A stretch of 64,000 bases of DNA. Origin: Arthrobacter sp. Soil736. Its GTDB lineage: Bacteria > Actinomycetota > Actinomycetes > Actinomycetales > Micrococcaceae. The stretch covers positions 137,628 through 201,627 of the forward strand of contig NZ_LMSB01000012.1 of the NCBI RefSeq assembly GCF_001428005.1, given 5' to 3'. Made by a program: the position numbers and the translations under genes. Under the pieces are notes generated by a model, which searched no databases, was not told the DNA's origin, and was given only the letters and a program-made list of their open reading frames with translations. Shown piece by piece: positions 50,446 through 59,239 of this stretch; position 1 is the stretch's first letter, and every line of letters starts with the position of its first letter.

Positions 50446-53250
50446 GTGAGTGAAACTACCAAACCGGCCCCTTTCCCGTCCGCAAGCGAAACACTGCAGG
50501 AAGTCGCGGTCCCTTCACCGGCCAGCCGGTCGGTCTCGGCAACTGAAGCCCCTGTCATTCCCCTGACGGACCAGCCACGCCTCCTGGTGCTGGACGGGCA
50601 CTCCATGGCGTTCCGGGCCTTCTTCGCCCTGCCGGCGGACAAGTTCTCCACTGCCAACGGGCAGCACACCAACGCGATCCATGGTTTTACCTCCATGCTC
50701 ATCAACCTGATCAAGGAACAGAAGCCCACCCACGTCGCCGTGGCCTTCGATGTCTCGGATGAAACCACCCACCGCAAGGCCGAGTACAGCGACTACAAGG
50801 GCGGTCGGAACGAGACGCCGCGGGAGATGAGCGGCCAGATCGACCTCATCGACAAGGTCATGCAGGCGTGGGGCATCAAGACCATCAAAATGCCGGGCTA
50901 TGAAGCTGACGACATCCTGGCCACGCTCGCCGCCATGGGGGAGAAGGCCGGTTACGAGGTGCTCCTCGTCACAGGCGACCGCGACGCCTTCCAGCTCATC
51001 ACCGACAACGTGTTTGTGCTCTACCCCCGGAAGGGCGTCAGCGACATTCCCCGGTTGGACGCTGCCGCCATCCAGGAGAAGTACTTTGTGACACCGCCGC
51101 AGTACTCGGACCTCGCCGCCCTGGTGGGGGAGTCCGCGGACAACCTCCCCGGCGTTCCCGGCGTCGGACCCAAGACGGCGGCCAAATGGATCAACCTGTA
51201 CGGCGGGCTGGAGGGGGTTCTGGAGCACCTCGACGCTATCGGCGGCAAGGTGGGGGACGCCCTGCGCGAAAACGTGGAGGACGTCAAGCGCAACCGGCGG
51301 CTGAACAGGCTCCACACTGATCTCGAGCTCCCGGTGACGCTGGACGAACTCGCGGAACCGCGGCCAGACGAGGCAGCCCTGGAGCAACTGTTCGATGACC
51401 TTGAATTCAAGACCATCCGCACCCGGCTTTTTGCCCTCTACAGCACTGAAGAAGTGGAATCGGCTGAGCGGGAGGGCATCGAGACACCGGACTTCGTGAC
51501 CCCTGCCGGGGCAGCCGAGCTGAGTGCCTTCCTGGCGGCAGGCGCCGGCCAGCGGTCGGCCGTCGCCGTCGATGTAGTACCGGGACGGATCGGCGAGGAT
51601 GCCGCAGCGCTGGCGATCGTCCGCGACGGCGCCGCCGCCTACATCGACCTGGCCGGCCAGGACGCCGACGCCGAGAACGTGCTGGCGGCCTGGCTCCGGG
51701 ACGGAAATTCACCGAAGGTGATGCACGGGTACAAGGCCGCCCTGAAGGCCCTAAACGCCCGTGGCCTGGAACTGGAGGGCGTGGTGGATGACACCTCGAT
51801 CTCCGGCTACCTCATCCAGCCGGACCGCCGCACTTACGAGCTCGCGGAACTGGCCCAGCACCACTTGAACATCTCAATCTCCTCCGAGACGGCGAAGGCC
51901 GGCCAGCTGGAACTGGCGTTCGACAGCGACGACGACTCCGCCGCGGCGGGCGCGCTGGTCCAGGTCGCCGCCGTCGTTCATTCCCTGAGCCGTTACTTCG
52001 AGTCGGAACTGAAGGAGCGGAAGGCCGAGGACCTGCTGACCACCCTTGAGCTGCCTGTCAGCCGGGTTCTCGCCGACATGGAACTCGCGGGAATCGCCAT
52101 CTCCATGCCGCTCATGGAGGATCAGCTGGCGGACCTGTCCAAGGTGATCGACAACGCCCAGGAGCTGGCCTTCGCCGCGATCGGCCACGAGGTCAACCTC
52201 GGTTCGCCGAAGCAGCTCCAGACCGTCCTGTTCGACGAACTCCAGCTGCCGAAAACCAAGAAAATCAAGTCCGGCTACACCACCGACGCCGCGTCGCTCA
52301 AGAACCTGCTGGAAAAGACCGGGCACGAATTCCTGGTCCAGCTGATGGCGCACCGCGAATCGTCGAAACTGCGCCAGATGCTGGAGTCGCTCAAGAAGTC
52401 CGTCACGGAAGACGGCCGGATCCACACCACCTACGCGCAGAACGTGGCAGCGACGGGCCGGATCTCCTCCAACAATCCGAACCTGCAGAACATCCCCATC
52501 CGCAGCGAGGAAGGCCGGCGCGTCCGCGGCATCTTCGTCGTCAGCGAGGGCTACGAGTGCCTGCTGTCCGCGGACTACTCGCAGATCGAAATGCGCATCA
52601 TGGCCCACCTTTCGGGGGATGCCGGCCTGATCCAGGCCTACAAGGACGGCGAGGACCTCCACCGGTTCGTGGGCTCCAACATCTTCCATGTGCCCACTGA
52701 CCAGGTGACCAGTGCCATGCGCTCCAAGGTCAAGGCCATGTCCTACGGCCTTGCCTACGGGCTGACCTCGTTCGGCCTCTCCAAGCAGCTGGAGATTTCC
52801 GTCGACGAGGCCCGGACCCTCATGAAGGACTACTTCGACCGGTTCGGCGCCGTGCGCGACTACCTCCGCGGCGTGGTGGACCAGGCCCGGATCGACGGCT
52901 ACACCGCCACCATCGAGGGGCGCCGCCGGTACCTCCCGGACCTCACCAGCACCGACCGCCAGCTGCGCGAGAACGCGGAGCGCATTGCGCTGAACTCTCC
53001 CATCCAGGGATCGGCGGCGGACATCATCAAGCGCGCAATGCTGGGCGTGCACGCCGAGCTGGCTGCCCGGGGACTCAAGTCGAGGATGCTGCTGCAGGTC
53101 CACGATGAACTGGTGCTCGAAGTGGCCAAGGGCGAGCGTGAGGTCGTTGAGAAGCTCGTGACCGAGCAAATGGGCTCGGCCGCGGACCTGAGCGTGCCGC
53201 TGGACGTCCAGATCGGCGTCGGACCCAGCTGGTACGACGCCGGACACTAA
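50446..53250 (+). CDS. polA: DNA polymerase I
   Basis: 934 residues for lagging-strand and repair synthesis. The 5'-3' exonuclease domain (about 45-330) starts LLVLDGHSMAFRAFFALP. The middle 3'-5' exonuclease fold (about 350-540) has lost the DxE catalytic pair (AVAVDVVPG), so proofreading is probably absent, as in other actinobacteria. The polymerase domain has motif A SADYSQIEMR, motif B RSKVKAMSYGLAYG and motif C VHDELVLE. I start it at GTG 50446, seven bases after a -10 box, giving a roughly 40-residue polar N-terminal extension. A shorter start at a later codon is possible. Confidence 0.94.
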   Translation: MSETTKPAPFPSASETLQEVAVPSPASRSVSATEAPVIPLTDQPRLLVLDGHSMAFRAFFALPADKFSTANGQHTNAIHGFTSMLINLIKEQKPTHVAVAFDVSDETTHRKAEYSDYKGGRNETPREMSGQIDLIDKVMQAWGIKTIKMPGYEADDILATLAAMGEKAGYEVLLVTGDRDAFQLITDNVFVLYPRKGVSDIPRLDAAAIQEKYFVTPPQYSDLAALVGESADNLPGVPGVGPKTAAKWINLYGGLEGVLEHLDAIGGKVGDALRENVEDVKRNRRLNRLHTDLELPVTLDELAEPRPDEAALEQLFDDLEFKTIRTRLFALYSTEEVESAEREGIETPDFVTPAGAAELSAFLAAGAGQRSAVAVDVVPGRIGEDAAALAIVRDGAAAYIDLAGQDADAENVLAAWLRDGNSPKVMHGYKAALKALNARGLELEGVVDDTSISGYLIQPDRRTYELAELAQHHLNISISSETAKAGQLELAFDSDDDSAAAGALVQVAAVVHSLSRYFESELKERKAEDLLTTLELPVSRVLADMELAGIAISMPLMEDQLADLSKVIDNAQELAFAAIGHEVNLGSPKQLQTVLFDELQLPKTKKIKSGYTTDAASLKNLLEKTGHEFLVQLMAHRESSKLRQMLESLKKSVTEDGRIHTTYAQNVAATGRISSNNPNLQNIPIRSEEGRRVRGIFVVSEGYECLLSADYSQIEMRIMAHLSGDAGLIQAYKDGEDLHRFVGSNIFHVPTDQVTSAMRSKVKAMSYGLAYGLTSFGLSKQLEISVDEARTLMKDYFDRFGAVRDYLRGVVDQARIDGYTATIEGRRRYLPDLTSTDRQLRENAERIALNSPIQGSAADIIKRAMLGVHAELAARGLKSRMLLQVHDELVLEVAKGEREVVEKLVTEQMGSAADLSVPLDVQIGVGPSWYDAGH

Positions 53251-53262
53251 TAAATTCAGGAT

Positions 53263-53293
53263 GCGCAGGGCGCCATTTGCAGGCGCCTTGCGC
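53263..53293 (+). terminator. polA terminator hairpin
   Basis: GCGCAGGGCGCC (53263-53274) pairs with GGCGCCTTGCGC (53282-53293) apart from one G-T wobble, with a seven-base loop, 12 bases after the polA stop. No clear T-run follows. Confidence 0.6.
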
Positions 53294-53305
53294 AGGGCGT
53301 TGATC

Positions 53306-53360
53306 CGGGTTCAATTCGTTCGGGTTCAATTCATTTCGGTTCATTTCAGTCGGGTTCAAG
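53306..53360 (+). repeat. Imperfect 15-base direct repeats upstream of the Eis-like gene
   Basis: Four head-to-tail imperfect units begin CGGGTTCAATTC or a variant, at 53306, 53321, 53337 and 53351, with period 14-16 bases. The block ends 12 bases before the GTG of the acetyltransferase. It could be a regulator binding array or a slippage product. Confidence 0.55.
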
Positions 53361-53372
53361 GGGGAGCAGCAC

Positions 53373-54662
53373 GTGGCAGACAGGTATGAGATCAGGCGAT
53401 TCAGGGCGGCGGACAAGGGCGCGCCCGGCTACGCCCAAGGGACCGACTGGATTCAGGCCGTGGGCTTCGGCTTCCACGACACCCGCCGGAATGACGAATT
53501 CGTGGACAAGATCATGGCGATGTACCGGCGGGATGACCGTGAGCTGACGGGCGTCTACCAGACGGGCCAGGCCGCGCCGCATTCCCTGGGCGCCAACGTT
53601 CCCGTGGCCACGTTCGGCACGCTGCGCAAGGACCTGAACGTCGGCTACGGCCGCCAGCTCCGGACGCACATGGTGACGGCGGTGACGGTGCGCGGAACGC
53701 ACCGCCGCCAGGGCCTCCTGCGCCGCATGATGACTGAAGACCTCACCGCGGCGAAGGCGGACGGGTTGGCGATGGCGGCGCTGACCGCATCGGAAGGCTC
53801 CATCTACGGCCGCTTCGGCTACGGCGTGGCAACGTTCGAGCGCAGCGTGAAGGTGGACACCGGGCCCCGGTTCGGCCTCCGGCACGTGCCTTCAGGGTCC
53901 GTGGAGATCGCCGACCGGAAAGTCCTGCTCGAACTGGCCCCTGAAGTGTTCCAGCGCGTCCACCGGCACACGCCGGGGTCCATCGTTCGGCAGGACGCCT
54001 ACCGGCAGAGCGTGTCCGGAAGTGTTGGCCGTGACGGCGCGGAAGACGAAGCCATCAAGTGCGCCCTGCACTACGACGCCGACGGAGCCGTGGACGGTTA
54101 CGTCTCCTACAAGTTCGCCGGCTGGGACACCAAGCCATACACGGTGGAAATCGTGGACCTCGTGGCAGGAACGGATGCGGCGTACCTGGAGCTCTGGCAG
54201 TTCCTCGGCAGCATCGACCTCATCCAGCGGGTCAGCTGGGCGGATGCGCCGGTGGACGATCCGCTGGCCTGGGCGCTTGAGGACCCGCGGTGTATCGAGT
54301 CCTCGGACCACCGGGACATGCTCTGGCTGCGGATCCTGGACACCGCAGCGGCCCTGGGTGCCCGGCGCTACTCGGCGGACGGAACGCTCGTGCTTGAGGT
54401 CAGGGACGCCCTCGGTTTTGCCGGGGGCACGTTCATCGTCGACGTCAGCGGCGGGGAAGCGAACGTCGCAGAAGCTCAGGCGGGCTCGGAGCCGGACCTG
54501 TCGATGGACGTGGCCGACCTCGGCTCGATCTATCTGGGGGCCGTCTGTCCCGTGACCCTGAAAGCCGCCGGCCGGATCACCGAACACGCGCCGGGAGCTG
54601 CGCTGAAAGCGCGGCTCATGTTCGCCGTCGAACGCTCGCCGCACTGCCTGACGCATTTCTGA
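53373..54662 (+). CDS. Eis-like GNAT N-acetyltransferase
   Basis: 429 residues, near the 400 of mycobacterial Eis. The N-terminal GNAT domain has the acetyl-CoA motif VTVRGTHRRQGLLRRMM (about residues 107-123) and a conserved Tyr in GSIYGRFGYG. A second GNAT-like fold and an SCP2-like C-terminal domain follow, ending in Phe whose free carboxylate acts as base in Eis. Such enzymes acetylate aminoglycosides, amines or protein lysines; the substrate here is unknown. GTG start with GGGGGAG upstream. Confidence 0.85.
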   Translation: MADRYEIRRFRAADKGAPGYAQGTDWIQAVGFGFHDTRRNDEFVDKIMAMYRRDDRELTGVYQTGQAAPHSLGANVPVATFGTLRKDLNVGYGRQLRTHMVTAVTVRGTHRRQGLLRRMMTEDLTAAKADGLAMAALTASEGSIYGRFGYGVATFERSVKVDTGPRFGLRHVPSGSVEIADRKVLLELAPEVFQRVHRHTPGSIVRQDAYRQSVSGSVGRDGAEDEAIKCALHYDADGAVDGYVSYKFAGWDTKPYTVEIVDLVAGTDAAYLELWQFLGSIDLIQRVSWADAPVDDPLAWALEDPRCIESSDHRDMLWLRILDTAAALGARRYSADGTLVLEVRDALGFAGGTFIVDVSGGEANVAEAQAGSEPDLSMDVADLGSIYLGAVCPVTLKAAGRITEHAPGAALKARLMFAVERSPHCLTHF

Positions 54663-54706
54663 CGGCGTTCCGGCAGGTCACAGGCCTCCTGGGTAGCCGC
54701 GGCGCT

Positions 54707-54735
54707 TTGACCGGCGTTGGCGAGTGCGACTAGAA
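54707..54735 (+). promoter_or_regulatory. Strong promoter of rpsA
   Basis: TTGACC (54707-54712), a 17-base spacer and TAGAAT (54730-54735) form a near-consensus housekeeping promoter. The transcript would have a leader of about 150 bases before the rpsA ATG. Confidence 0.7.
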
Positions 54736-54741
54736 TAAACG

Positions 54742-54891
54742 GGCGTGTACTAGGTGCACGTATCTAAAATCCACAAAATCAGGATGGCCCGGCAGATCCT
54801 CGTGATATGCCGTACTTTGCGCCTGCGTTCCATAACGCGGGCGCGATGGTTTGCCTGACCGACTAACTATCCACAACGGAGCCCCTACTAC
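54742..54891 (+). promoter_or_regulatory. Long 5' leader of rpsA
   Basis: About 150 untranslated bases including GTGTAC-TAG-GTGCAC (imperfect palindrome near 54745-54759) and A/T-rich patches ATCTAAAATCCACAAAATC. In other bacteria S1 represses its own translation through the leader; the length here would allow that. Only a modest ribosome site (GGAG) precedes the ATG. Confidence 0.4.
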
Positions 54892-56367
54892 ATGACCATC
54901 ACCTCCACCGAGAAGCCCGGTACCCCCGTAGTCGCGATTAACGACATCGGTACCGCTGAGGACTTCCTCGCAGCAGTCGACGCCACCATCAAGTACTTCA
55001 ACGACGGAGATCTCGTCGAAGGTACAGTCGTCAAGGTCGACCGCGACGAAGTTCTGCTCGACATCGGTTACAAGACCGAAGGTGTCATCCCCTCCCGCGA
55101 GCTGTCCATCAAGCACGACGTTGACCCCGGAGACGTTGTTTCCGTTGGCGATCAGGTCGAAGCCCTGGTGCTCACCAAGGAAGACAAAGAAGGCCGCCTG
55201 ATCCTCTCCAAGAAGCGTGCTCAGTACGAGCGCGCCTGGGGCGACATCGAGAAGGTCAAGGAAGAAGACGGTGTCGTCACCGGTACCGTCATCGAGGTTG
55301 TCAAGGGTGGTCTTATCCTCGACATCGGTCTGCGCGGCTTCCTGCCCGCATCCCTCGTCGAGATGCGCCGTGTGCGCGACCTTGCTCCGTACATCGGTCA
55401 GCAGATCGAAGCCAAGATCATCGAGCTGGACAAGAACCGCAACAACGTTGTGCTGTCCCGCCGTGCCTGGCTCGAGCAGACCCAGTCCGAGGTTCGCTCC
55501 ACGTTCCTCAACAAGCTGGAAAAGGGCCAGGTCCGTCCCGGCGTCGTTTCCTCCATCGTCAACTTCGGTGCCTTCGTGGACCTGGGCGGCGTAGACGGCC
55601 TGGTTCACGTTTCCGAGCTGTCCTGGAAGCACATCGACCACCCGTCCGAGGTTGTCGAAGTTGGCCAGGAAGTCACCGTCGAGGTTCTCGAGGTCGACCT
55701 GGACCGCGAGCGCGTTTCCCTGTCGCTCAAGGCTACGCAGGAAGATCCGTGGCAGACCTTCGCCCGCACCCACGCCCTCGGCCAGGTTGTTCCGGGTAAG
55801 GTCACCAAGCTCGTTCCGTTCGGTGCGTTCGTTCGCGTCGAAGACGGCATCGAAGGCCTCGTTCACATCTCCGAGCTGGCAGTCCGCCACGTTGAGCTTG
55901 CTGAGCAGGTTGTCTCCGTTGGTGACGAGCTGTTCGTCAAGGTCATCGACATCGACCTCGAGCGCCGCCGTATCTCCCTCTCCCTCAAGCAGGCAAACGA
56001 GGGCGTTGACGCCGACAGCACCGAATTCGATCCGGCACTCTACGGCATGGCCGCTGAGTACGACGAAGAGGGCAACTACAAGTACCCGGAGGGCTTCGAC
56101 CCGGAGTCCAACGAGTGGCTTGAAGGCTACGAGAACCAGCGCGCAGCCTGGGAGCAGCAGTACGCTGACGCCCAGACCCGTTGGGAAGCCCACAAGAAGC
56201 AGGTTGCCCAGCACGCTGCCGACGACGCTGCAGCTGCAACGTCCGGTGAGAGCGACTCCGGCACCACCAGCTACTCCTCCGAGCCGGCTGCAGCCGAGAC
56301 CGGTGCAGGCACGCTTGCTTCGGACGAGGCTCTCGCCGCACTGCGTGAGAAGCTGACCGGCAACTAA
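54892..56367 (+). CDS. rpsA: 30S ribosomal protein S1
   Basis: 491 residues. Four S1/OB repeats begin near residues 38 (DLVEGTVVKVDRDEVLLDIG), 123, 208 and 293 (GKVTKLVPFGAFVRVEDG), as in other actinobacteria, which have fewer repeats than E. coli. The C-terminal 110 residues are acidic and Ala/Ser-rich. Codon use is visibly more biased (GTT/GTC, AAG, CTC, CGC) than in the neighbours, as expected of a highly expressed gene. It binds mRNA on the ribosome. Own promoter and a textbook terminator enclose it. Confidence 0.96.
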   Translation: MTITSTEKPGTPVVAINDIGTAEDFLAAVDATIKYFNDGDLVEGTVVKVDRDEVLLDIGYKTEGVIPSRELSIKHDVDPGDVVSVGDQVEALVLTKEDKEGRLILSKKRAQYERAWGDIEKVKEEDGVVTGTVIEVVKGGLILDIGLRGFLPASLVEMRRVRDLAPYIGQQIEAKIIELDKNRNNVVLSRRAWLEQTQSEVRSTFLNKLEKGQVRPGVVSSIVNFGAFVDLGGVDGLVHVSELSWKHIDHPSEVVEVGQEVTVEVLEVDLDRERVSLSLKATQEDPWQTFARTHALGQVVPGKVTKLVPFGAFVRVEDGIEGLVHISELAVRHVELAEQVVSVGDELFVKVIDIDLERRRISLSLKQANEGVDADSTEFDPALYGMAAEYDEEGNYKYPEGFDPESNEWLEGYENQRAAWEQQYADAQTRWEAHKKQVAQHAADDAAAATSGESDSGTTSYSSEPAAAETGAGTLASDEALAALREKLTGN

Positions 56368-56431
56368 TTGCCCTTGCTGCTCCGGGAGTCCGCTCTCTGA
56401 GCCCAGGCAGTTGGTAGCTACGTAGCACCGT

Positions 56432-56468
56432 AAAGGTGGCCGTCCCTTCGGGGGCGGCCACCTTTTCG
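56432..56468 (+). terminator. Rho-independent terminator of rpsA
   Basis: A 15-base stem starting AAAGGTGGCCG with a TTCG tetraloop (56447-56450) closes with CGGCCACC and runs into TTTT at 56463-56466. It lies 65 bases after the rpsA stop. Confidence 0.85.
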
Positions 56469-56504
56469 TTAAGTTCCGGCCTTCGCCAGATCCCGGACAG
56501 GCGG

Positions 56505-57071
56505 TCAGGCGGTCTGGCCCGCGTGCTCGCCCTCGGCGATTTCCTCCAGCAGTTTGTCGTTGAATGCCGCGAGGTCGCCCGGCTTCCGGCTTGTGACGAA
56601 GCCCTGGTCCACCACCACCTGCTCGTCCGTCCAGTTCGCGCCGGCATTCCGGAGGTCCGTGGCGAGTGTGTGGTAGGACGTGAGGTTCCGCCCCTTCACT
56701 ACGCCCGCATCGATGAGGAGCCAGGGGCCGTGGCAGATGGCGGCCACCGGCTTGTGCTGCTCAAAGAAGCTCCGGGCGAACGCCTGGGCATCCTTGTTCA
56801 CCCTGAGGTGGTCGGCGTTGATGACTCCGCCGGGGATCACCAGGGCGTGGAAGTCGGCAGCGTTGGCCTCCGCCAGCGTCAGGTCGACGTCGAAGGTATC
56901 GCCCTTGTCCACGCCCTTGAATCCCTGGAGCTTCCCGCTCTTCGGGGCCACCAGGACAGGTTCGCCGCCGGCCTCCTTGACGGCCTTCCACGGGCTGGTC
57001 AGTTCAACCTGCTCCACGCCGTCCGTCAGCACAAAGGCAACCCTCTTGCCTGCGATGTTGTGTTCTGACAT
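56505..57071 (-). CDS. DJ-1/PfpI-family protein (type 1 glutamine amidotransferase-like)
   Basis: 188 residues. The nucleophile elbow AAICHGPWLL contains Cys followed by His. The acidic partner lies in FVLTDGVEQVELTSP. Family members act as intracellular proteases, deglycases or chaperones; relatives with this sequence are often called general stress protein 18. AAGGAGG sits ideally before ATG 57071. Confidence 0.87.
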   Translation of the reverse strand: MSEHNIAGKRVAFVLTDGVEQVELTSPWKAVKEAGGEPVLVAPKSGKLQGFKGVDKGDTFDVDLTLAEANAADFHALVIPGGVINADHLRVNKDAQAFARSFFEQHKPVAAICHGPWLLIDAGVVKGRNLTSYHTLATDLRNAGANWTDEQVVVDQGFVTSRKPGDLAAFNDKLLEEIAEGEHAGQTA

Positions 57072-57206
57072 TCGTCCTCCTTCTATCCTGGTGTGCTCTC
57101 TTGCACAATCAACCCTAGGAAGCGGGAAAGTGATAAGCAAGCTGACGATTGCGTTTCCTGCTCAACCGTCAGGCTCAGCGGCCAGGCTCAACAGCCTGGC
57201 AAGCAG

Positions 57207-57911
57207 TCAGCGGTTCAGGGGAACGTCAATCCATTCCGTGCCCTCCGGCTGGAGGTTCGCGCTTCCGGCCGTCATGGCGGCCAGGCGTTCGGCGGCCTCC
57301 GCCAGGGAGTCCGGCGAGTCAGGCAGCGCGAGCCGCAAAACGGTGGACCGGGCTTCGTAGCCGGTTTCGGCCATGACGTATCCCGCACCGCGGAGATCGT
57401 TCTCAAGGCGTCCGGCGGCGCCGTGCGGCACCCGGACGGCACAGATGCGCAGCCGCCTGCGCTGCACCAGGGGAGCGAGCTCCAGGGCGGCGGAGACCGA
57501 CTCGGAGTAGGCGCGGACGAGCCCGCCGGCCCCGAGCAGGATCCCGCCGAAGTAGCGCACGACGACGGCACTCACGTCGCTGAGGTCCGTCACCCCGGGC
57601 GCGGTTTCCCGCCGCAGCAGCGCTTCCAGCATGGGGATCCCGGCCGTGCCGGACGGTTCGCCGTCGTCACTGGAACGCTGGACGTCCCGGTCCGGGCCCA
57701 GGACGAAGGCGGAGCAGTGATGCCGGGCGTCATGGAATTCCCGCCGCAGTCCTGCCACCAGTGCCCGTGCGCCGTCTTCGTTGTCCGCGCGGCGCAGCAC
57801 GGTGATGAACCTGGACCGCTTGATGTCTATCTCTTGGCGGAAATCGGGCCCCGCGGCCAGGGAGGTGTAGGCCGCCGTCCTGCTCTCCGGGGGATCTGAC
57901 GCGTCTGCCAC
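57207..57911 (-). CDS. YigZ/IMPACT-family protein
   Basis: 234 residues. The N-terminal UPF0029 domain has KRSRFITVLRRADNEDGA, SSDDGEPSGTAGIPML and VRYFGGILLGAGGLVRAYS, all hallmark segments. The C-terminal DUF1949-like ferredoxin fold follows. The family is linked to translation control under stress in eukaryotes; the bacterial role is unclear. The GTG start lies six bases after TAAACT, a -10 box interlocked with that of coaE on the other strand. Confidence 0.87.
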   Translation of the reverse strand: MADASDPPESRTAAYTSLAAGPDFRQEIDIKRSRFITVLRRADNEDGARALVAGLRREFHDARHHCSAFVLGPDRDVQRSSDDGEPSGTAGIPMLEALLRRETAPGVTDLSDVSAVVVRYFGGILLGAGGLVRAYSESVSAALELAPLVQRRRLRICAVRVPHGAAGRLENDLRGAGYVMAETGYEARSTVLRLALPDSPDSLAEAAERLAAMTAGSANLQPEGTEWIDVPLNR

Positions 57912-57917
57912 CGGTTC

Positions 57918-57927
57918 AGTTTAGTCT
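57918..57927. promoter_or_regulatory. Interlocked divergent leaderless promoters of yigZ-like gene and coaE
   Basis: The start codons are 22 bases apart. Plus strand: TAGTCT (57922-57927) and six bases to the coaE GTG. Minus strand: TAAACT (57923-57918) and six bases to the yigZ-type GTG. The two -10 hexamers share two bases, so the two promoters must compete for polymerase. Confidence 0.6.
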
Positions 57928-57933
57928 TGGGGA

Positions 57934-59199
57934 GTGCTGAAGATCGGGTTGACGGGCGGCATCGCCTCGGGAAAGTCCATGGTGGCCGCTCGCCTCAGGG
58001 AGCTGGGGGCCGTACTCGTCGACGCCGACGCGATCGCCCGTGACGTGGTGGAACCGGGCACTCCGGGCCTTGCGGCAGTCGTCCGCGCCTTCGGGCCGGA
58101 GATCCTCGACGCCGGCGGCCGGCTTGACCGGCCGCGGCTCGGCGCCGTCGTGTTTCGGGACCCGGCAGCACGGGAGGAACTGAACGGCATCGTCCACCCC
58201 CTCGTCCGGGAGCAGGCCGCCGCGGTGGTCGCGGCCGCCCCGGGAGACGCCGTCGTGGTCCAGGACATTCCCCTCCTGGTCGAAACCGGCCAGGAAAGCA
58301 GCTTCCACCTCGTGGTGGTGGTGGATGCGCCCGACGGCACGCGCGTGCGGCGGATGGTTGAACACCGGGGGATGACGGAGGATGAGGCCCGCTCCCGGAT
58401 GGCGGCGCAGGCGCCGCGGGACGTCCGGCTCGCCGCAGCCGACGTCGTGCTGGACAACTCGGGGACGCCGGAGGAACTGCGAAACGCGGTGGACCGGCTC
58501 TGGGAAGAACGGCTCCGGCCGTTTGCGCAGAACATCGAGGAAGCCCGGGTTGCCGGCCGGTCCGGCGGGCCGGTCCTGGCGGAGCACGATCCCGGGTGGC
58601 GCCGTCAGGCAGCCAAGCTCTCCGCCCGGATTAAACTTGCCGCTCCGGACCGGATCCTGGCCGTTGACCATGTCGGGTCGACGGCGGTGCCGGGGCTGGA
58701 CGCGAAGAACGTCATCGACCTGCAGCTTGCCGTCCGGGACCTGGACACCGCGGACGGGATCGCGCCTCTTCTTGCGCAGGCCGGCTTCCCGGCCTGGCCG
58801 GGAATTCTGCTGGACAGCCCCAAGCCCGGACGCCCGGATCCGGCCGCCTGGTCCAAGCGCCTGCACGGAAACGCCGATCCCGGACGGCCGGTGAACGTCC
58901 ACGTCCGCGTTGCCGGCTCGCCTGGGTGGCGCTTCGCCCTGTGCTTCAGGGACTGGCTGACGGCGGATCCGGATGCCCTGGCTGCCTATCTTGCCGAAAA
59001 GCGGAGGCTGGCCGCCCTGCATGCGGCCGACGTGACCACCTCCGGGTACGCCGCCGCCAAGGAACCGTGGTTCACGGCGATCGCAGGCCCCGGCATGGAA
59101 CGGTGGGCGGAAATCAGCGGCTGGCAGCCGCCGTCGTACGAATCCGGAAGCACCTCCGGTGTTGGATCCGGCGCCGGGCCCGGTACCGCCCAAAGCTGA
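57934..59199 (+). CDS. coaE: Dephospho-CoA kinase fused to GrpB/UPF0157 domain
   Basis: Last step of coenzyme A synthesis: phosphorylates dephospho-CoA with ATP. 421 residues. The CoaE domain (1-200) has the P-loop GGIASGKS (8-15) and DADAIARDVV. Residues 210-395 are a GrpB/UPF0157 nucleotidyltransferase-like domain (DHVGSTAVPGLDAKNVIDLQ). Mycobacterial CoaE has the same fusion, where the extra domain is reported to aid folding. GTG start after a -10 box, leaderless. Confidence 0.93.
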   Translation: MLKIGLTGGIASGKSMVAARLRELGAVLVDADAIARDVVEPGTPGLAAVVRAFGPEILDAGGRLDRPRLGAVVFRDPAAREELNGIVHPLVREQAAAVVAAAPGDAVVVQDIPLLVETGQESSFHLVVVVDAPDGTRVRRMVEHRGMTEDEARSRMAAQAPRDVRLAAADVVLDNSGTPEELRNAVDRLWEERLRPFAQNIEEARVAGRSGGPVLAEHDPGWRRQAAKLSARIKLAAPDRILAVDHVGSTAVPGLDAKNVIDLQLAVRDLDTADGIAPLLAQAGFPAWPGILLDSPKPGRPDPAAWSKRLHGNADPGRPVNVHVRVAGSPGWRFALCFRDWLTADPDALAAYLAEKRRLAALHAADVTTSGYAAAKEPWFTAIAGPGMERWAEISGWQPPSYESGSTSGVGSGAGPGTAQS

Positions 59200-59227
59200 A
59201 TCAGGAGTTCCTGTCAGTGGCCGGCGG

Positions 59228-59239
59228 TAGATTAGATAC
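59228..59239 (+). promoter_or_regulatory. Leaderless promoter of uvrB
   Basis: TAGATT (59228-59233) followed by AGATAC and the ATG at 59240. No ribosome site between them. Confidence 0.5.
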
